DNA of 64,000 nt from Annona cherimola. Lineage: Eukaryota; Streptophyta; Magnoliopsida; Magnoliales; Annonaceae. The stretch covers positions 120,064,564 to 120,128,563 of the forward strand of contig CM059971.1 in the NCBI GenBank assembly GCA_030490835.1. Reading direction: 5' to 3'. Made by a program: the position numbers and the translations under genes. The notes beneath the pieces were generated by a model. It had not been told where the DNA came from. It saw only the letters and a list, made by a program, of their open reading frames with translations, and did no database searches. Of the stretch, positions 11,176 through 23,902 are shown piece after piece (position 1 is the first letter of the stretch; the number at the start of each line of letters is the position of its first letter).

Positions 11176-14100
11176 ATGACCAAGATGCCTGCGAATTTGA
11201 AATCTGGCAGAACTGCTTCGGGGGTTGCTGAATTCGTGTTTGTGGTAGTAGCTTCTCTTCTTGTCTGTGGGACTCAAGCGCTGAATGCAGAAGGGAAGTA
11301 CCTTTTGCAGCTGAAGAAGAGCCTCATCGACGATTTCCACAATCTTGATAGCTGGAATGCAAGCGATCAGACGCCTTGTGGATGGAAAGGCGTGAATTGT
11401 ACCGTGGGATTTGATCCAGCAGTCTTATCTCTCAGCCTCAATTCCATGAACCTTACTGGCACCATATCACCAGGCATCGGTGGTTTGGTCCATCTGACTG
11501 TTCTGGATCTTTCCTACAACCAGCTCTCAGGAAGGATGCCAAGGGAGATTGGGAACTGCTCCAGGCTGCAGACTCTCCATCTGAATGACAATCTTTTGGA
11601 AGGTGAAATCCCAGTTGAAGTGGGTAATCTGAGTTATCTCCGAAAATTCAATCTTTGCAACAACAGATTTTCAGGTGCATTTCCAGAGGAGATGGGGAAT
11701 TTGTCATCGCTTACCGAGCTGGTGGCATATAGCAACAACATCACTGGCTCGATTCCTCATTCCTTTGGGAAGCTCAGGAATCTAAATACCTTCCGAGCAG
11801 GGCAGAATCTGATTTCGGGGAGGCTACCTTCAGAGATCAGTGGCTGTGATAATCTGCAACTGCTAGGTCTAGCTGAGAATAAATTATCTGGGGAGATTCC
11901 GAAAGAGCTGGGGATGCTCAAGAACTTGGAGACTCTGTTTCTTTATAACAATCAGCTGTCTGGAACGATCCCTAAGGAGCTTGGAAATTGTTCTCGGCTT
12001 AAGACTCTTGCGTTGTATGCAAACAATCTGGTGGGTGGAATACCTCCTGAGCTTGGCAACCTCACCAATTTGGAGCAGCTGTATATTTACAGGAATGGAT
12101 TGAATGGGACTATACCAAAGGAACTTGGGAACCTCCCAGTGGCAACGGAAATCGACTTCTCCGAAAACTCTTTGACAGGAGAGATACCGAAAGAGCTCAG
12201 CAACATAAAGAATATGACGTTGCTCTTCCTGTTCCAGAATAAGCTCACGGGTTCTATCCCATCTGAATTTGGAAATTTAAAGAATCTGACAAAGCTCGAC
12301 CTCTCAATCAATAACCTCACTGGCTCAATTCCTCTTGAGGTTCAGTATCTGCCTGGCCTGCTCCAGTTACAGCTCTTCAGTAATTCCCTCACAGGTAGCA
12401 TTCCTCAAGGCCTTGGGGTTTACAGTAGGCTTTGGGTTGTGGACTTCTCAGACAACAATCTTACAGGAAAAATTCCAAGCCATGTTTGCAGACATTCCAA
12501 TCTGATTTTGTTAAACCTCTGGGGGAACAAGCTGACTGGAAATATCCCAAGTGGTGTTACACACTGCAAGTCGCTGGTGCAGCTTCGTCTAGGCCAGAAT
12601 GGCCTCACAGGAAGCCTCCCCTTGGATCTGTGCAGGTTGGTGAACTTGTCTGCCATTGAGCTGGACCAGAACAGATTCAGTGGTCCGGTCCTTCCGCAGA
12701 TAGGAAATTGTAGAGCTCTGCAAAGGCTTCATCTATCAGAGAATCACTTCACATCCGAGCTGCCAAGGGAGATTGGTAATTTGTCAAATCTGGTGAGCTT
12801 CAATGTCTCATCAAATAGGTTTGTCGGCCAAATCCCTCCCGACATCATCAATTGCAAGATGCTTCAGCGACTCGATCTTAGCAGGAATGACTTCATAGGA
12901 ACTTTGCCAAATGAGCTTGGCAGGCTTTCTCAGTTAGAATTGCTCAAGCTTTCTGACAATCAGCTCTTCGGGACCATCCCCCCTTGCCTAGGAAATCTCT
13001 CCCACTTGACTGAATTGCAAATGGGGGGAAACCAATTCTCTGGACAAATACCTTCAGAGTTGGGTGGGCTATCAGGCCTACAGATTGCAATGAACCTTAG
13101 CTACAATAATCTTTCTGGTAGCATACCATCCGAGCTGGATGATCTTGTTTTGTTGGAAAATCTCTTGCTTAATAATAACCACTTGACAGGTGAGATTCCT
13201 CCCTCATTCACAAAGCTTTCAAGCTTGCTTAGTTGCGACATCTCTCATAATGATCTCACTGGCCCTCTCCCTTCCACGCCACTGTTTCAAAACATGGCCA
13301 TCAGTAGCTTTATTGGAAACAAAGCACTCTGTGGCAAGCCACTCAATACCTGCGGGGATTCTCCTGTTGCGCCCATATTAGTACCCTCTGGGACTAAAAC
13401 TAGTGCCCCAGTTGGGAAAATTGTGGCAATTGCTGCTGCTGCTGTGGGTGGGGTTTCTCTGGTTCTCATTGCTGTTATTTTATTCCTCATGAGACGTCCA
13501 ATTGAGACTGTCTCTCCTCTCCAAGATAAGCAGCTGTCATCGTCAGATTCGGACATCCATTTCTCCCCAAGGGAGGGGTTCACATTTCAAGATCTGGTTG
13601 AAGCTACAAATAACTTTGATGAAAATTTTGTTATTGGTAGTGGGGCATGTGGAACAGTCTACAGAGCAGTTATGCAGTCTGGGCAAACAATTGCTGTGAA
13701 GAAGCTAGCATCACAGAGGGAGGGGAACAATGTTGATAATAGCTTCCGAGCAGAAATTCTTACTCTTGGAAAGATTAGGCATCGGAATATTGTGAAGCTG
13801 TATGGATTCTGCTACCACCAGGGATCTAATCTTCTCCTATATGAGCACATGTCAAGGGGCAGCTTGGGTGAACTGCTTCATGGAGAGTCATGTAGCCTGG
13901 ATTGGGAGACCAGGTATATGATTGCTCTTGGAGCTGCTCAGGGGCTTGCATACTTGCATCATGATTGCAAGCCCAGAATCATTCATCGAGATATAAAGTC
14001 TAACAATATCTTACTTGATGATAATTATGAGGCTCATGTTGGTGATTTTGGATTGGCCAAGGTGATCGACATGCCACAGTCAAAATCAGTGTCGGCTGTG

Positions 14101-15124
14101 GCAGGATCATATGGGTACATTGCACCTGGTAAGAAAACTTTTCATATTTTAATCAACAGTTTATTAGTTGTTCTTCCTTTTCTAGTTTCAAAAAGCAACA
14201 GTTTTCTCCCCATTTAACTTTAAATGGGGATGGAAACTATTGATTTTTGAAATTATAAAAAAATTAAAATTAAGAAATTGTAAATTTTGGTATATGAACT
14301 AAGTGCATGTGGGCTCATATAAAAATAAAAGATAAAAACAAAAAAATGAAAAAAAAAGTGCTCAAAATACCTATATGTATTGAAGCTCCTTAGATATGAT
14401 GGTCGAATTTCTAGATGCACATACATTGGCTGAAAACAGGTTCATGACTCACAATGAAACTATATATGTGATGTTTTCCTCCTTTACACGCATGATCTAA
14501 CTGCTGCTGTCATTTATCCTTGTGTAACCAAAAGCTCGACTTTCATTCATGATCTGATTTTCATGCTTTCATGATTAGAAGGTTGCTCATGTTCAATATT
14601 CCTAATCTGGTCATTGCATCTTCCTTTTCTTGTCATGTTACCAATTTTCTCAATGCCTTGAGCTTGTTTAGATGAGACTCAATCTCTATGAGGCTAGCTG
14701 ATCCCTCGCTTTTCCTCTTTCAGAGTATGCATACACCATGAAGGTTACAGAAAAATGTGACATCTATAGCTATGGAGTTGTCCTCCTTGAGTTGCTTACC
14801 GGGAGAACACCTGTTCAACCTCTGGATCAAGGAGGTGACCTAGTCACATGGACACGGAACTATATTCAGAATCAGTCAATGGATTCTGGAATATTTGATC
14901 ATCGATTGGATCTAGAAAACAAGGCTACCCTTGATCATATGTTCATGGTCCTTAAGATCTCTTTGCATTGTACTAGCATGCCGCCTTACGAGAGGCCCTC
15001 CATGAGGCAAGTTGTGACAAAGCTGATTGAGACTAAAGAAAAAGGAGGGTTTGCTTCCTCTCCTTCTATTCTCCCATTGACGGAAGAAAAGACAAAATCA
15101 GGGGGAGCCCAGATTTTGCCTTGA
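11176..15124 (+). CDS. LRR receptor-like serine/threonine kinase, two exons, intact
   Basis: Exons are 11176-14128 and 14724-15124; the 595-bp GT/AG intron is phase 1 and splits the Glu codon of the kinase APE motif. The product is 1117 aa. Visible in order: signal peptide (about 1-36), LRRNT with CGWKGVNC, about 26 plant-type LRRs of 24 residues (roughly 80-710), a paired-Cys cap (ALCGKPLNTC), a membrane span near 748-772, then a kinase from about residue 801. The kinase keeps the glycine loop GSGACGTVY, the VKK lysine, HRDIKSNN (an RD kinase), DFG and APE, so it should be active. Length and layout match the Arabidopsis At5g63930/At2g33170 type, close to the LRR-XI receptors, which sit in the plasma membrane and usually sense peptide ligands; its own ligand cannot be inferred. 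The start gives a full signal peptide. Without splicing, the frame runs into the intron and stops at 14217, giving a kinase cut off after APE. Confidence 0.95.
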
Positions 15125-16109
15125 CCAGTTTCATTTTTCTACTTATTGATTCCTGTTATATTCGCTGAAGTTGTTGTAATTTTTCTGTACATTGCTACGG
15201 GATGACTATATAGAAGCAGCTAAGCTAGTGTATGCATTGCTGTCGCACCAAAGGTAGGTCAGATGATAGAGGTGAATATCTGATTCTGGGGCAGTACTGA
15301 TTCAGCAAGTAAGCTCTTATATACCTTCGGCAGGATGTGACTGCATGATTACCCTCCTGTTTTATTGACTAAATTCATGCCATTGATATATAGTGAGTTT
15401 GAGAATTATTCTATTTTGATGTTGTTGGAATGTGTTCCAACACCCCTGTACAAATATTGTATAATGACGTTGAGAAATGTAATATTCATGAGATTGCCCA
15501 TGGGTAGGTTGCTGTGGTGGTGGATTATGTCTCTAGTGCTCCAACTATCAGCGGTTGTGCTTAATTGTGGGCCACCTCCATGTTGTCGCTTCCTGTTGGA
15601 GATCCAAGTAGGAACAAAATTTTATGAATTGATTGTATCCAGCTTAGTGCCAAAATGGCAATTTTGTAATGGAATCAAAGGGTCCGACTGGGACCAATCA
15701 GAAAGAAAAAAAAGGGTGGGGGGCCCATTGGGAAAAGCAGATGCCAGTGGCAGACAAGTGTCTTTCTTTCCAATGTTGATTATAGCATGGAAATTTGAAG
15801 GATTGGCCATGAAATCAACCCAGTGTCTACGTGGCAATACACATCCAATGGCAGAAATTGAAGCCGTCGTGCTGCAGCTAAAATTTTGGCTTTCCAAGTA
15901 ATGAGATCTGCCAAGCTCGCATGCATCTGTTGTCTGGTTCATGTCACTCTGGTTTTAGTCCACATGCTGATATCCAAGCTGATTATGATGTTTACCACTT
16001 CATTTAACTAAATGCTCAAAATGGTCCCAATTGGTACTTTGTTTTTGTTGGAGCAAGTTAAATGATTGCTTACAATTTGCTAGAGCTGAAGTAAAAATAA
16101 GTGAAGGAC
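15125..16109 (+). other. 3' flank of the receptor kinase
   Basis: The first few hundred bases are probably 3' UTR. A 178-codon frame (15365-15901) and an antisense 106-codon frame overlap here without recognisable domains; neither is called. No clear polyadenylation site was fixed. Confidence 0.4.
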
Positions 16110-16576
16110 TAGGTGTGTAAATCAGATTAGGTTGACTCGGGTTGGTGTAAATGTAACATTAACTCACTTTGTAAAATCTCAGTTCAACTCTATTTTAGCC
16201 CTATTTTTCACATAACAACACAACCATATTTTAAGCTTATTAGTGCAGTTCAAGTTAGAAATCGGGTTAATAAATATATAATATTTAGATATATTTTGCT
16301 TAATTAAATCTTATTAAAATATAAATTTATATGAAAGAATAAAAAGTAATCCTTTTTATATGACTTTTCAATTTATAAATTTTACAATAAAATTATTGCT
16401 AAATAATCTTATTTCAAAGTAATGAATTCTAGTTAATTTTTATACATTTTGCGCTAATATATGACTATTTATTTACTAATCTATTATATTTTACACTGAA
16501 ATCATGGGATCGGGTTGACAATCATTTAACCCAAATAAATCCACTTTTGAAATCAGATCGATTCAATTTGGGTTAT

Positions 16577-16620
<44 letters not shown>

Positions 16621-16663
16621 TTTTGGTCAGGTTTGGGTTAAGACGAACCTATTTACACCCCTA
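16110..16663. mobile_element. Degraded hAT-like non-autonomous element
   Basis: The left end TAGGTGTGTAAATC and right end ATTTACACCCCTA are inverted. Flanks TGAAGGAC and CTCAGGAC share the last five of eight bases, consistent with an eroded 8-bp duplication. GGGTT/AACCC subterminal repeats are present, and a (TA)n tract lies at about 16578-16616. Confidence 0.65.
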
Positions 16664-17049
16664 CTCAGGACTAAGGCTAAAATAATTGCCTTAAAACCTC
16701 TAAACTTTGTTTGATAAATGTACGAAATTGCATGTGAAATACTAAATTATTCACATAGATGCCTTTGACTACACAAGTACGAGGGCAGGTTCTATTAAGT
16801 CAATACCATCCAAATATTTTAATGGTGCCATTCATTTTGGGCCTTAAATTCTTCATGAATAAAATCATTGGTTTAATTAGGAAATTAACTTTCATTTAAA
16901 TAAAATATTTGCATGGGCCACATCAACGAAGCTGCTATATCAATGCAATAAAAATTGTTTAGTTTATATATCGATTGTTAAAGTTGTTAATTCAACATTT
17001 ACTTTGCTTGAATCATTATTTGCAAGTTCACTTTTTTTTCATTGTAATG

Positions 17050-17335
17050 ATTGATGGAAAGTCCACTCCATTTATAGTATCTAGTATATTATTTATATTT
17101 TCATAAACCCTATCATTTGTTTACTATCATTGTGCACGAGCCTTATTACAAAGGTGTAAATCAACATAATAAATTAGTTTAATGTTAAATATTAATATTA
17201 GAATTGTATTTTCAATATCTAAATTATTTAAGATATCATTACATTAGAGATAAATAATTTTATAAGGTATTGTACAATATAATGTATATGTGAATGAATT
17301 TACGAGTTTTTTTATAATTTACAGCAGCCTTTTAT
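17050..17335 (+). repeat. Diverged MITE family A relative
   Basis: Shares with 540-945 the order GTCCACTCCA, ATCAACATAATAAA, TTAGTTTAATGTTAAAT and TTTTCAATATCTAAAT, at clearly lower similarity. Confidence 0.5.
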
Positions 17336-19066
17336 ATTTTTAAATGCGGCTCATATACATTTTTAGACAAAAATTGATATCTTAGCTATATGAATGATGA
17401 TGCTAAATATAATGAATATATGAGATTTTTAATCAATCATCAAGATGAGAAAGATTTATGGGTTGTATGAGACATATAACTTGATTACTTAGAATCCATG
17501 CTCCATTATTATTATTTTTGATGGATAAGAGACAATTTCATTTCTCAGAGAAAGCAAAATCATTATAGAGATAACCCCAGATGAAGTGAGGTTTCCCCAC
17601 CAAGACATATAAAGGTCAAAGCTCCATTATTTAAACACAAATAAATGATTGTATAAATTATTATAAGATTTTGATGAATTAATGAATGTAGTAAGTGATT
17701 TTATATTTTACATATGATTATAAAGATTTTTAATCTATACGGCCCTCCCAATATTTCGATGAAATGATTTTTCAATTATTGGTGAAATAATTTTTGATAA
17801 CATGATAAAAGAAATGATATTACTCAGAATGAGTGGATCAGATTTTAATTTAATCATCAAAATGAGCCAAAAAGAGTGATACCATTGAAATACGCTCCAC
17901 AAAAACCAGCCCTCTGGTAAGTAAGATGAAAATTTAGAGTATTACTAATCATTGCTAAAGATACTATAAGTAAGAAATGGGTGTCTGTGCACACAAGTAA
18001 TTTCAATTTTGATTCTGACCTCCGTCTCATCTTAAGATCATTAGTTTGTAGATTTCAACCTAAAGAGGCAGTACCAAAGACGATGGTAGATTTCATCATA
18101 TTAAAAAGTTACATTTCATGGCGGAGGCAAAAATTAAAAATCATTTCTCAAAAATTTCAGAATAGTCTACTTAATTAATTCATTTAGCTGCCCTGTAAGT
18201 AGCTTGTCTCTTGAAGCCCAATTCAATTGTTGGCCCATTCTCTTTTCCAGGACCAAATTTGAAGGTCTGTTTTGATACATAGAAAGATGAAATAATGATT
18301 AGAACGCAGAGGTAATAATAATAATAAAAAAACAGGATGATTATGTAATCATATCAAAATATATTGAGGAGCGGGATTTTTTTTTTCCACCAAACAAACC
18401 TTTAATTTCCATTTATTTCACCCGATGAGTTTGGGAGACATGGAAAAATTTAGAAACGTAATTGACCTAATTCACCCTTGCCGCAAGTTCAGTCATTTCT
18501 CGTTGTGTGTAGATTTCTTATCTTACATTACAATTCAAGCATCCCAAGTGCATAAACGGGCCTAAATCTAACGAAATAATTAACAATGTGTCTAAAGAAG
18601 ATATTGCTTCTAAAATAAGAGAAGGTTTTCCATACCGAGATCCAATTCAGACACCCTCCCACCTTAGGCAAGGAACTAACCTGCCAAACTCTGCTCGTGC
18701 TGGCCAGTCTTTTCTCAGTATTGACCGACAATGGTTGTAACATTTTTCAAAGGAAGTAGTCTTGCTTCAAGTCCATTTACTGTTCAGACAAATCTTCAAA
18801 CGAAGTAATTCAGTTTGGGCCGATGGCAATTTATTCCATACCATGTTGAGGAAGCGGCTCAGATCATTTGATGATGCCATCCCACAAGTCTTCTCATTAA
18901 GATTGTTATGCTTTTGCGATGTGAAACTGCAAATGCTGTCGATGTTCAATCATTGCTATGAAAGCAGCCCAATTTATGAAATTTGGACTAGAACAGTATT
19001 GTATAGTATTATGTATGTTAATCAGTGCAGTTTGCAACCTAATGCACACATGGGGACGATGCCAAC
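17336..19066. other. Spacer, nothing firmly recognised
   Basis: Overlapping short frames near 18530-19150 on both strands show no domain. They may be remnants of a degraded gene or retroelement. Confidence 0.35.
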
Positions 19067-19659
19067 TAGGGGTGTTAATGGTTATGATCAACCCGTCAAC
19101 CCCCTTGTCCAACCCGTTTATGAATGAGTTTGGGTTGAGATTTTTGAATAAATGAGTTATGATCTGCCAACCCGTTTAATCATTTAATTAAATAAATGGA
19201 TTAGAGTTGAGATTTTATAACTCGTCAACCCGTTTAGTAACTCATTTAACTTATATAATTTGTTTAACCCGTTTAACTGGTTCAACCCATTTAATTCGCT
19301 TAACTCATTAAAGTTTTATATATATACATGTAAACCCCTGGGTTATTTTTCCTTTCTAAGTCTTCCTCAAGTTGCCTAATTTTCATTTTTTCACTGCTTT
19401 CCTAATTCCATTTCCCCGTTACTGCCCTATTTTCATTTCCCCTACACCGAAAACATCCTCTCGTCTCTCTCTACGAGATCATTATCTACTAGAATTTAGG
19501 CTTTCAGGTTATTTGCTATATAACCCGTTAACAACCCACCATTCCATTTATTAAATGGGTTGTAAATGGGTTAGTAAACGAATTAGGGTTGAGATATTTT
19601 AATGGGTTAGGATTAGGATTAGGCTCCAACCCGTCCAACCCGATCCGTTAACACCCCTG
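19067..19659. mobile_element. Non-autonomous hAT element with perfect 8-bp duplication
   Basis: Starts TAGGGGTGTTAATGG and ends CCGTTAACACCCCTG. Flanked by identical ATGCCAAC (19059-19066 and 19660-19667). AACCCGTTTA-type repeats are packed under both ends. No transposase. Confidence 0.9.
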
Positions 19660-20402
19660 ATGCCAACACTGTTCTCATCCGTCTATTTTTTGAATTCTAA
19701 GTTGAACGAGCACTGCCGTAACCTCACTTGCCCGTGTGCATCAGGCATGATGCTGCTTGTTTGGGTAGCAAGGAACAACAACGTTGTGAAGGTCGCACCG
19801 ATACTTCAGCTCTAACATAACCAGAAGCTACGTCAGTAACAGCTTGAATTGCCCGCCTTTCCAGAGCGGCATGGCGGCCACATTGACGATGCAGCAATTT
19901 CATGGGATCAAGTCCATGGGCAGAGCAGCAGTTCCTACTCGCGCCAGTAATTATGACAGAAGCACGAGTCTTCCAGGAAGATCATGGGATGTTTGGTATT
20001 CGGTGTGCGATTCGTGGTATGAGAATTCATGGCAGTATGGATTTCCAAGCTCATTAATTAATTTATTAATAATCATGTTTTTACCCTTTTACTTATACAT
20101 TTCAATTATTTCTCTTTTCTATTACACTCCAACTACCCTGTATATTCCATATTTACTCCTACACTCTCAAAATATTCCATTTCCCACTTCCCACTTCCCA
20201 CCCTATCACACACTCCCCTCAGCTTTCAAATTACTCCTCTGTATCTTCCACATATTCAGACGACTTAGCGGCTCGAGGCGCCAACCAATCCGGTTTTTCC
20301 AGAACCTATCACAGGTGCGATATCTACAGCGGTCTGATCTCAAGTCGTTTCACGAGAACAGCAAGTATGTCATCGGCCAAGTATTTCAACACCAAGCAGT
20401 TG

Positions 20403-21823
20403 TGCAGCGCCCTTTTGCTGGCAGCAAGTCACTATGATAGATATTATTACAATAAATAGATATTAAAACATCAAATTGAAAATAACAACAGAAATAAAAG
20501 GGGAGTCGCCACTAAGCTTTGTGGGGAGATTAGAATCCAAATATTATATTGATAAAGCACCGGTTTACGTAAACAGATATACGCGTTACAGACAAATCAT
20601 ATGCTATGATATAATAAAAATAAATAGTATATTTTTGAGACGGCTATAACATGTGTAGCTGGACTTGGGCTCTGAGTATTTTCTTGATCGCTGGGACGGT
20701 GGCAGCAGAATTTTAACAGGAGGAGGAAGAAGGAAACGAAGGAAGAGAGGGGCTGAGCAAAATGAATAACAAAGCACCAGCGTCTCCTCCCCTTGCACCC
20801 GTTGAGCTTATTGTGTCCGAACGTCCGGAGGATGCCGGTATTTATAGGGGTGTCGGGCTAGAGTGTTGACGTGGCGTCATTTCATTAGCTGTGTGCATAT
20901 AGGTTTTGGCATGTGCTGGACATATTGACGTCTTCCTTAGTTCTGCTTATTATCCACCGGCTTCTACAAGGAACTGAATAAAAGGCATATCCGGCACATG
21001 CAACTTTGTTGCTTGATGGCCAAGTAATATGCTAGCTGGCTCTTGTCGGCCTAAGGCGCTTGCTTGGTGCTCAAGCAATGGAGCTGGAAAGTAGAGATCG
21101 TGGCTGGGAACGGCTTGGATGGTTTGCCGGATGGTGAGAGGATGTCAAGGCTTTTGGTGCGGGTGCTAGCTAGTAGGGGCTGCCGAAAATGGAGGACTGC
21201 CCTTATTCAATTGATGATGGGAGATTGATCAAACTTAAGTGATGGAGATGTGCCGGGTTCGGAGGAGAAACGGTGGGAGTCACTGGTGTGAAGCTGCTTG
21301 GACAGCAGGTTGCTGTCATAGAGGTTGAATCCTGCCGGAATCAAGGCTGGCCGGAAGTTGGGTTGCAGATGCAACTTTGAAGAAAGCGGATCTGCCGGGG
21401 ATGAGGGAGTAGGGCTTCGCCAGAGAAGACGGGTAGTGGTGAGCATGCGGTTAGCTCGATGAACGACTCTGATTGGCCGTCTGGCGGCTGTGGGAGGAGA
21501 TCATAAATGGCATTCCATGAGATTTTCCTTACAACAGTTCCGGAAGAAGGTGTGCACTCTCTTGGGAAGATGGGTTAATTTTACAATGCTCCGGCAGTGT
21601 ATAGGGATCTGTATACATGCAGCCTCTTCGCAAGCAATCTTAGCCGTCGATTCACAATTGTTGATGTCCGATAATTCTTATAGTAATCACCTAGGTATAA
21701 ATCTGGCTGGATTATGCATTTTCATTGCAGATTAATTCAAATCATGATTATAATTCTAAATAACACAATTTCATGTAATAGACCCATATTTAATTAATAT
21801 GGCTCAAAATTGGGGTGTCTACA
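20403..21823 (-). mobile_element. Solo LTR of an LTR retrotransposon
   Basis: Bounded by TG at 20403 and CA at 21823 and flanked by a perfect 5-bp duplication AGTTG (20398-20402 and 21824-21828). On the minus strand it begins TGTAGACACCCCAATTTTG, a common start of plant Ty3/Gypsy LTRs, and has a TATAAATA box at about 20837-20845. No gag-pol interior lies inside, so it is read as a solo LTR left by recombination. Confidence 0.8.
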
Positions 21824-21829
21824 AGTTGT

Positions 21830-22160
21830 CGCCGTGACGTTCACTTTCATCCGGAGTTTACATCGGTCTACAATCTCGTTCGAGGTTATGCACCAGAACC
21901 ACCGATACTGTTGGCTGGCTTTCAAGAAATCAGCCGTTGATTTCGACGACGTAGGCCACCTCAAGTGTCTCTGGACTGGTCTCGGTATTTATGACATGCC
22001 AGCCATAATCATCTGCTCTTTATTGCTGGTGCATATCAACAAGCTGTTGCTAGACCCTGGATTAGCTATGAATATCCTTCCAATTAGGATGCTGAAAAAG
22101 ATCAGCCTGTGCTCCACCATGTTCGGGCCCACAAAACACCTTAGGCCATAGCAAGAGCTA
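21830..22160 (+). pseudogene. Remnant of a Gypsy-like protease region
   Basis: The translation contains LLLDPGLAMNILPIRMLKKI, resembling the active-site stretch of plant Ty3/Gypsy aspartic proteases (D-x-G-S/A ... N-x-L-P). A Leu replaces the usual Ser after the Gly. The frame is short and broken on both sides. The solo LTR interrupts the sequence just upstream. Assignment rests on one motif. Confidence 0.4.
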
Positions 22161-22671
22161 ACATCCACGGTGACATGCTCTCCCGACTCTAGCAAGCATT
22201 TTTCCTAATAATGCCCTACTTTAGTGACACCGACCCTTTTTCTCTTTTGAGATATCTTTGCACCCGTTGGAGCCTACCTTAACCCAGGTCATCCATCCAG
22301 GTAGTTAAACCCATGACCTTCAAGTGCATTGCTTGGCTTTGGTACCCTATGGATTCAAGCTGCAGAAATGAATCCAAGTTGCAGATATTGAGCAGGCCAC
22401 TACGTACGAAGACGAATTTGAAACTGGAAATGTCAGCTTTTTCATTCAATCAACTTTATTTATACAATTGAATCACCGACCCACATGGCAACGGGACACG
22501 GCCAGTGCTGGCTACACAAGACACAATGAACACAACTACCTACACAATGAACACAACCATTCAACTCTTGCCCGTATGCAATCTTTTATGATCCACATGT
22601 CTACCAGAAAACACATCCAATACAACATGTTAGTGTAGTAATGAAAAGAAATAGTGTAATCATCCATTAAA

Positions 22672-22860
22672 CGGAAAGCCTATAACATTCCGCATTGGTT
22701 AGAATGAAGGAAAGAGCTTGAGTTATAAGTGAAAGTTCTTGTTGAATAGTAAATGCATCTTTTAGGGTGATCTCAAAAGGACAAAACCGTATGGCCGCCA
22801 AGCCCAAAGCGGAAAATATCTGCGACCGTTGACTAGGGTGTGACAAAATAGTATCGGAGC
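22672..22860 (+). mobile_element. Degraded LTR end with primer-binding site
   Basis: The sequence from CATTCCGCATTGGTTAGAAT to GGGTGTGACA resembles a widespread short plant LTR. It is followed by TAGTATCGGAGC (22849-22860), two bases off the TGGTATCAGAGC primer-binding site complementary to initiator tRNA-Met. The left LTR boundary is not fixed. Confidence 0.55.
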
Positions 22861-23902
22861 CGACTTCTGATATCCAGTTGGTGCGTTCAGCGGGAACTCA
22901 TCCAGTAAGAACGCTGGAGCCCACAAATACACCAGAGAGAGAGAGAGAGAATCATTAGCTTAAACAGCGAGCCAAGCAAGAGGATTACATGAGATGATCC
23001 ATGCATAGACAGATCAAAGCTTTCAGTTGCCATGGACAAGCTGTGTTCTTTTGTCCGTTCAGCAGGTAAGAAGTATAATAATCCAGGCCACTTGCTTTTT
23101 GGTCAAGAGCAATCAGCCGAAGCAGGAAGTCAAGATGATTGATGGACGAAATTTGAAAGGGGTCAGTGCAAAGGAGGAGAAGGCGGCAAAGGAGAGTGGA
23201 GACCATCAGCTGGCTGACTTGATTTCATAGCTACCAAATAATGAATTGTCATGACTCCATGCCCCTCTTTTGCGAAAAATACAATGAAGAAGAGCCCACA
23301 CCTAACCACCGTCAACCGTATAAAAATTGATATAGGGAAAAGAACACAGTTCAGACAACTCTGAAAGGTGATCCTCTCTCCATGCGGGTATTCCATTTAC
23401 AATATTATCTTCTCATCCACTCATCCAACCAAGTGGTCAGCCAACTGGCTTTCCAATTTTGGAAACTGAAAAATCAAACTTCCAACCTGATGCACGATTT
23501 TTCAAACGCGCCAATCCCTATTGTTCTTCCACATGAAACACTAATTTGCCCACAGGACAACACGAGATTTTCAATGTGCAACATTTAAACAAAGAATAAT
23601 AAGAATTAAGTACTGTCTTCTCTTTTCTCTCACTCTCTCTTTTTTGTTTTTTTTTTTTGGTCGGCCGTGGCAAAGAGCCATACTTCAACACAACAATCAT
23701 CATCAAACAACATTCAAACATGAAATGGAGTGAGGGAGAAGAAAGAAACATGCATTAGATGTTCAAAGGGAAAGGTAGCACTCTACATGGTAATAATTAC
23801 AGGTTAGCCGTGTTGTTTCAGGTTTCGCTGTATACATAGGAGAAACTCCCCTATACAAAATTAGCGTGGTAGCTTCTCGCCACCTGTCCCACGATCAGCA
23901 TT
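22861..23902. other. Spacer and probable 3' UTR of the PIF1-like gene
   Basis: (GA)n at about 22932-22950; a pyrimidine-rich tract at 23615-23660. The stretch just below 23903 is probably the minus-strand 3' UTR of PIF1. Short frames are unsupported. Confidence 0.4.

Noticed and set aside
12087..13699. Frames of 63-98 codons inside the receptor kinase in other frames or antisense
   Set aside because: They overlap the clear LRR coding sequence and have no independent support.
15365..15901. 178-codon + frame after the receptor kinase
   Set aside because: No domain, odd composition, overlapped by an antisense frame; more likely 3' UTR or spacer.
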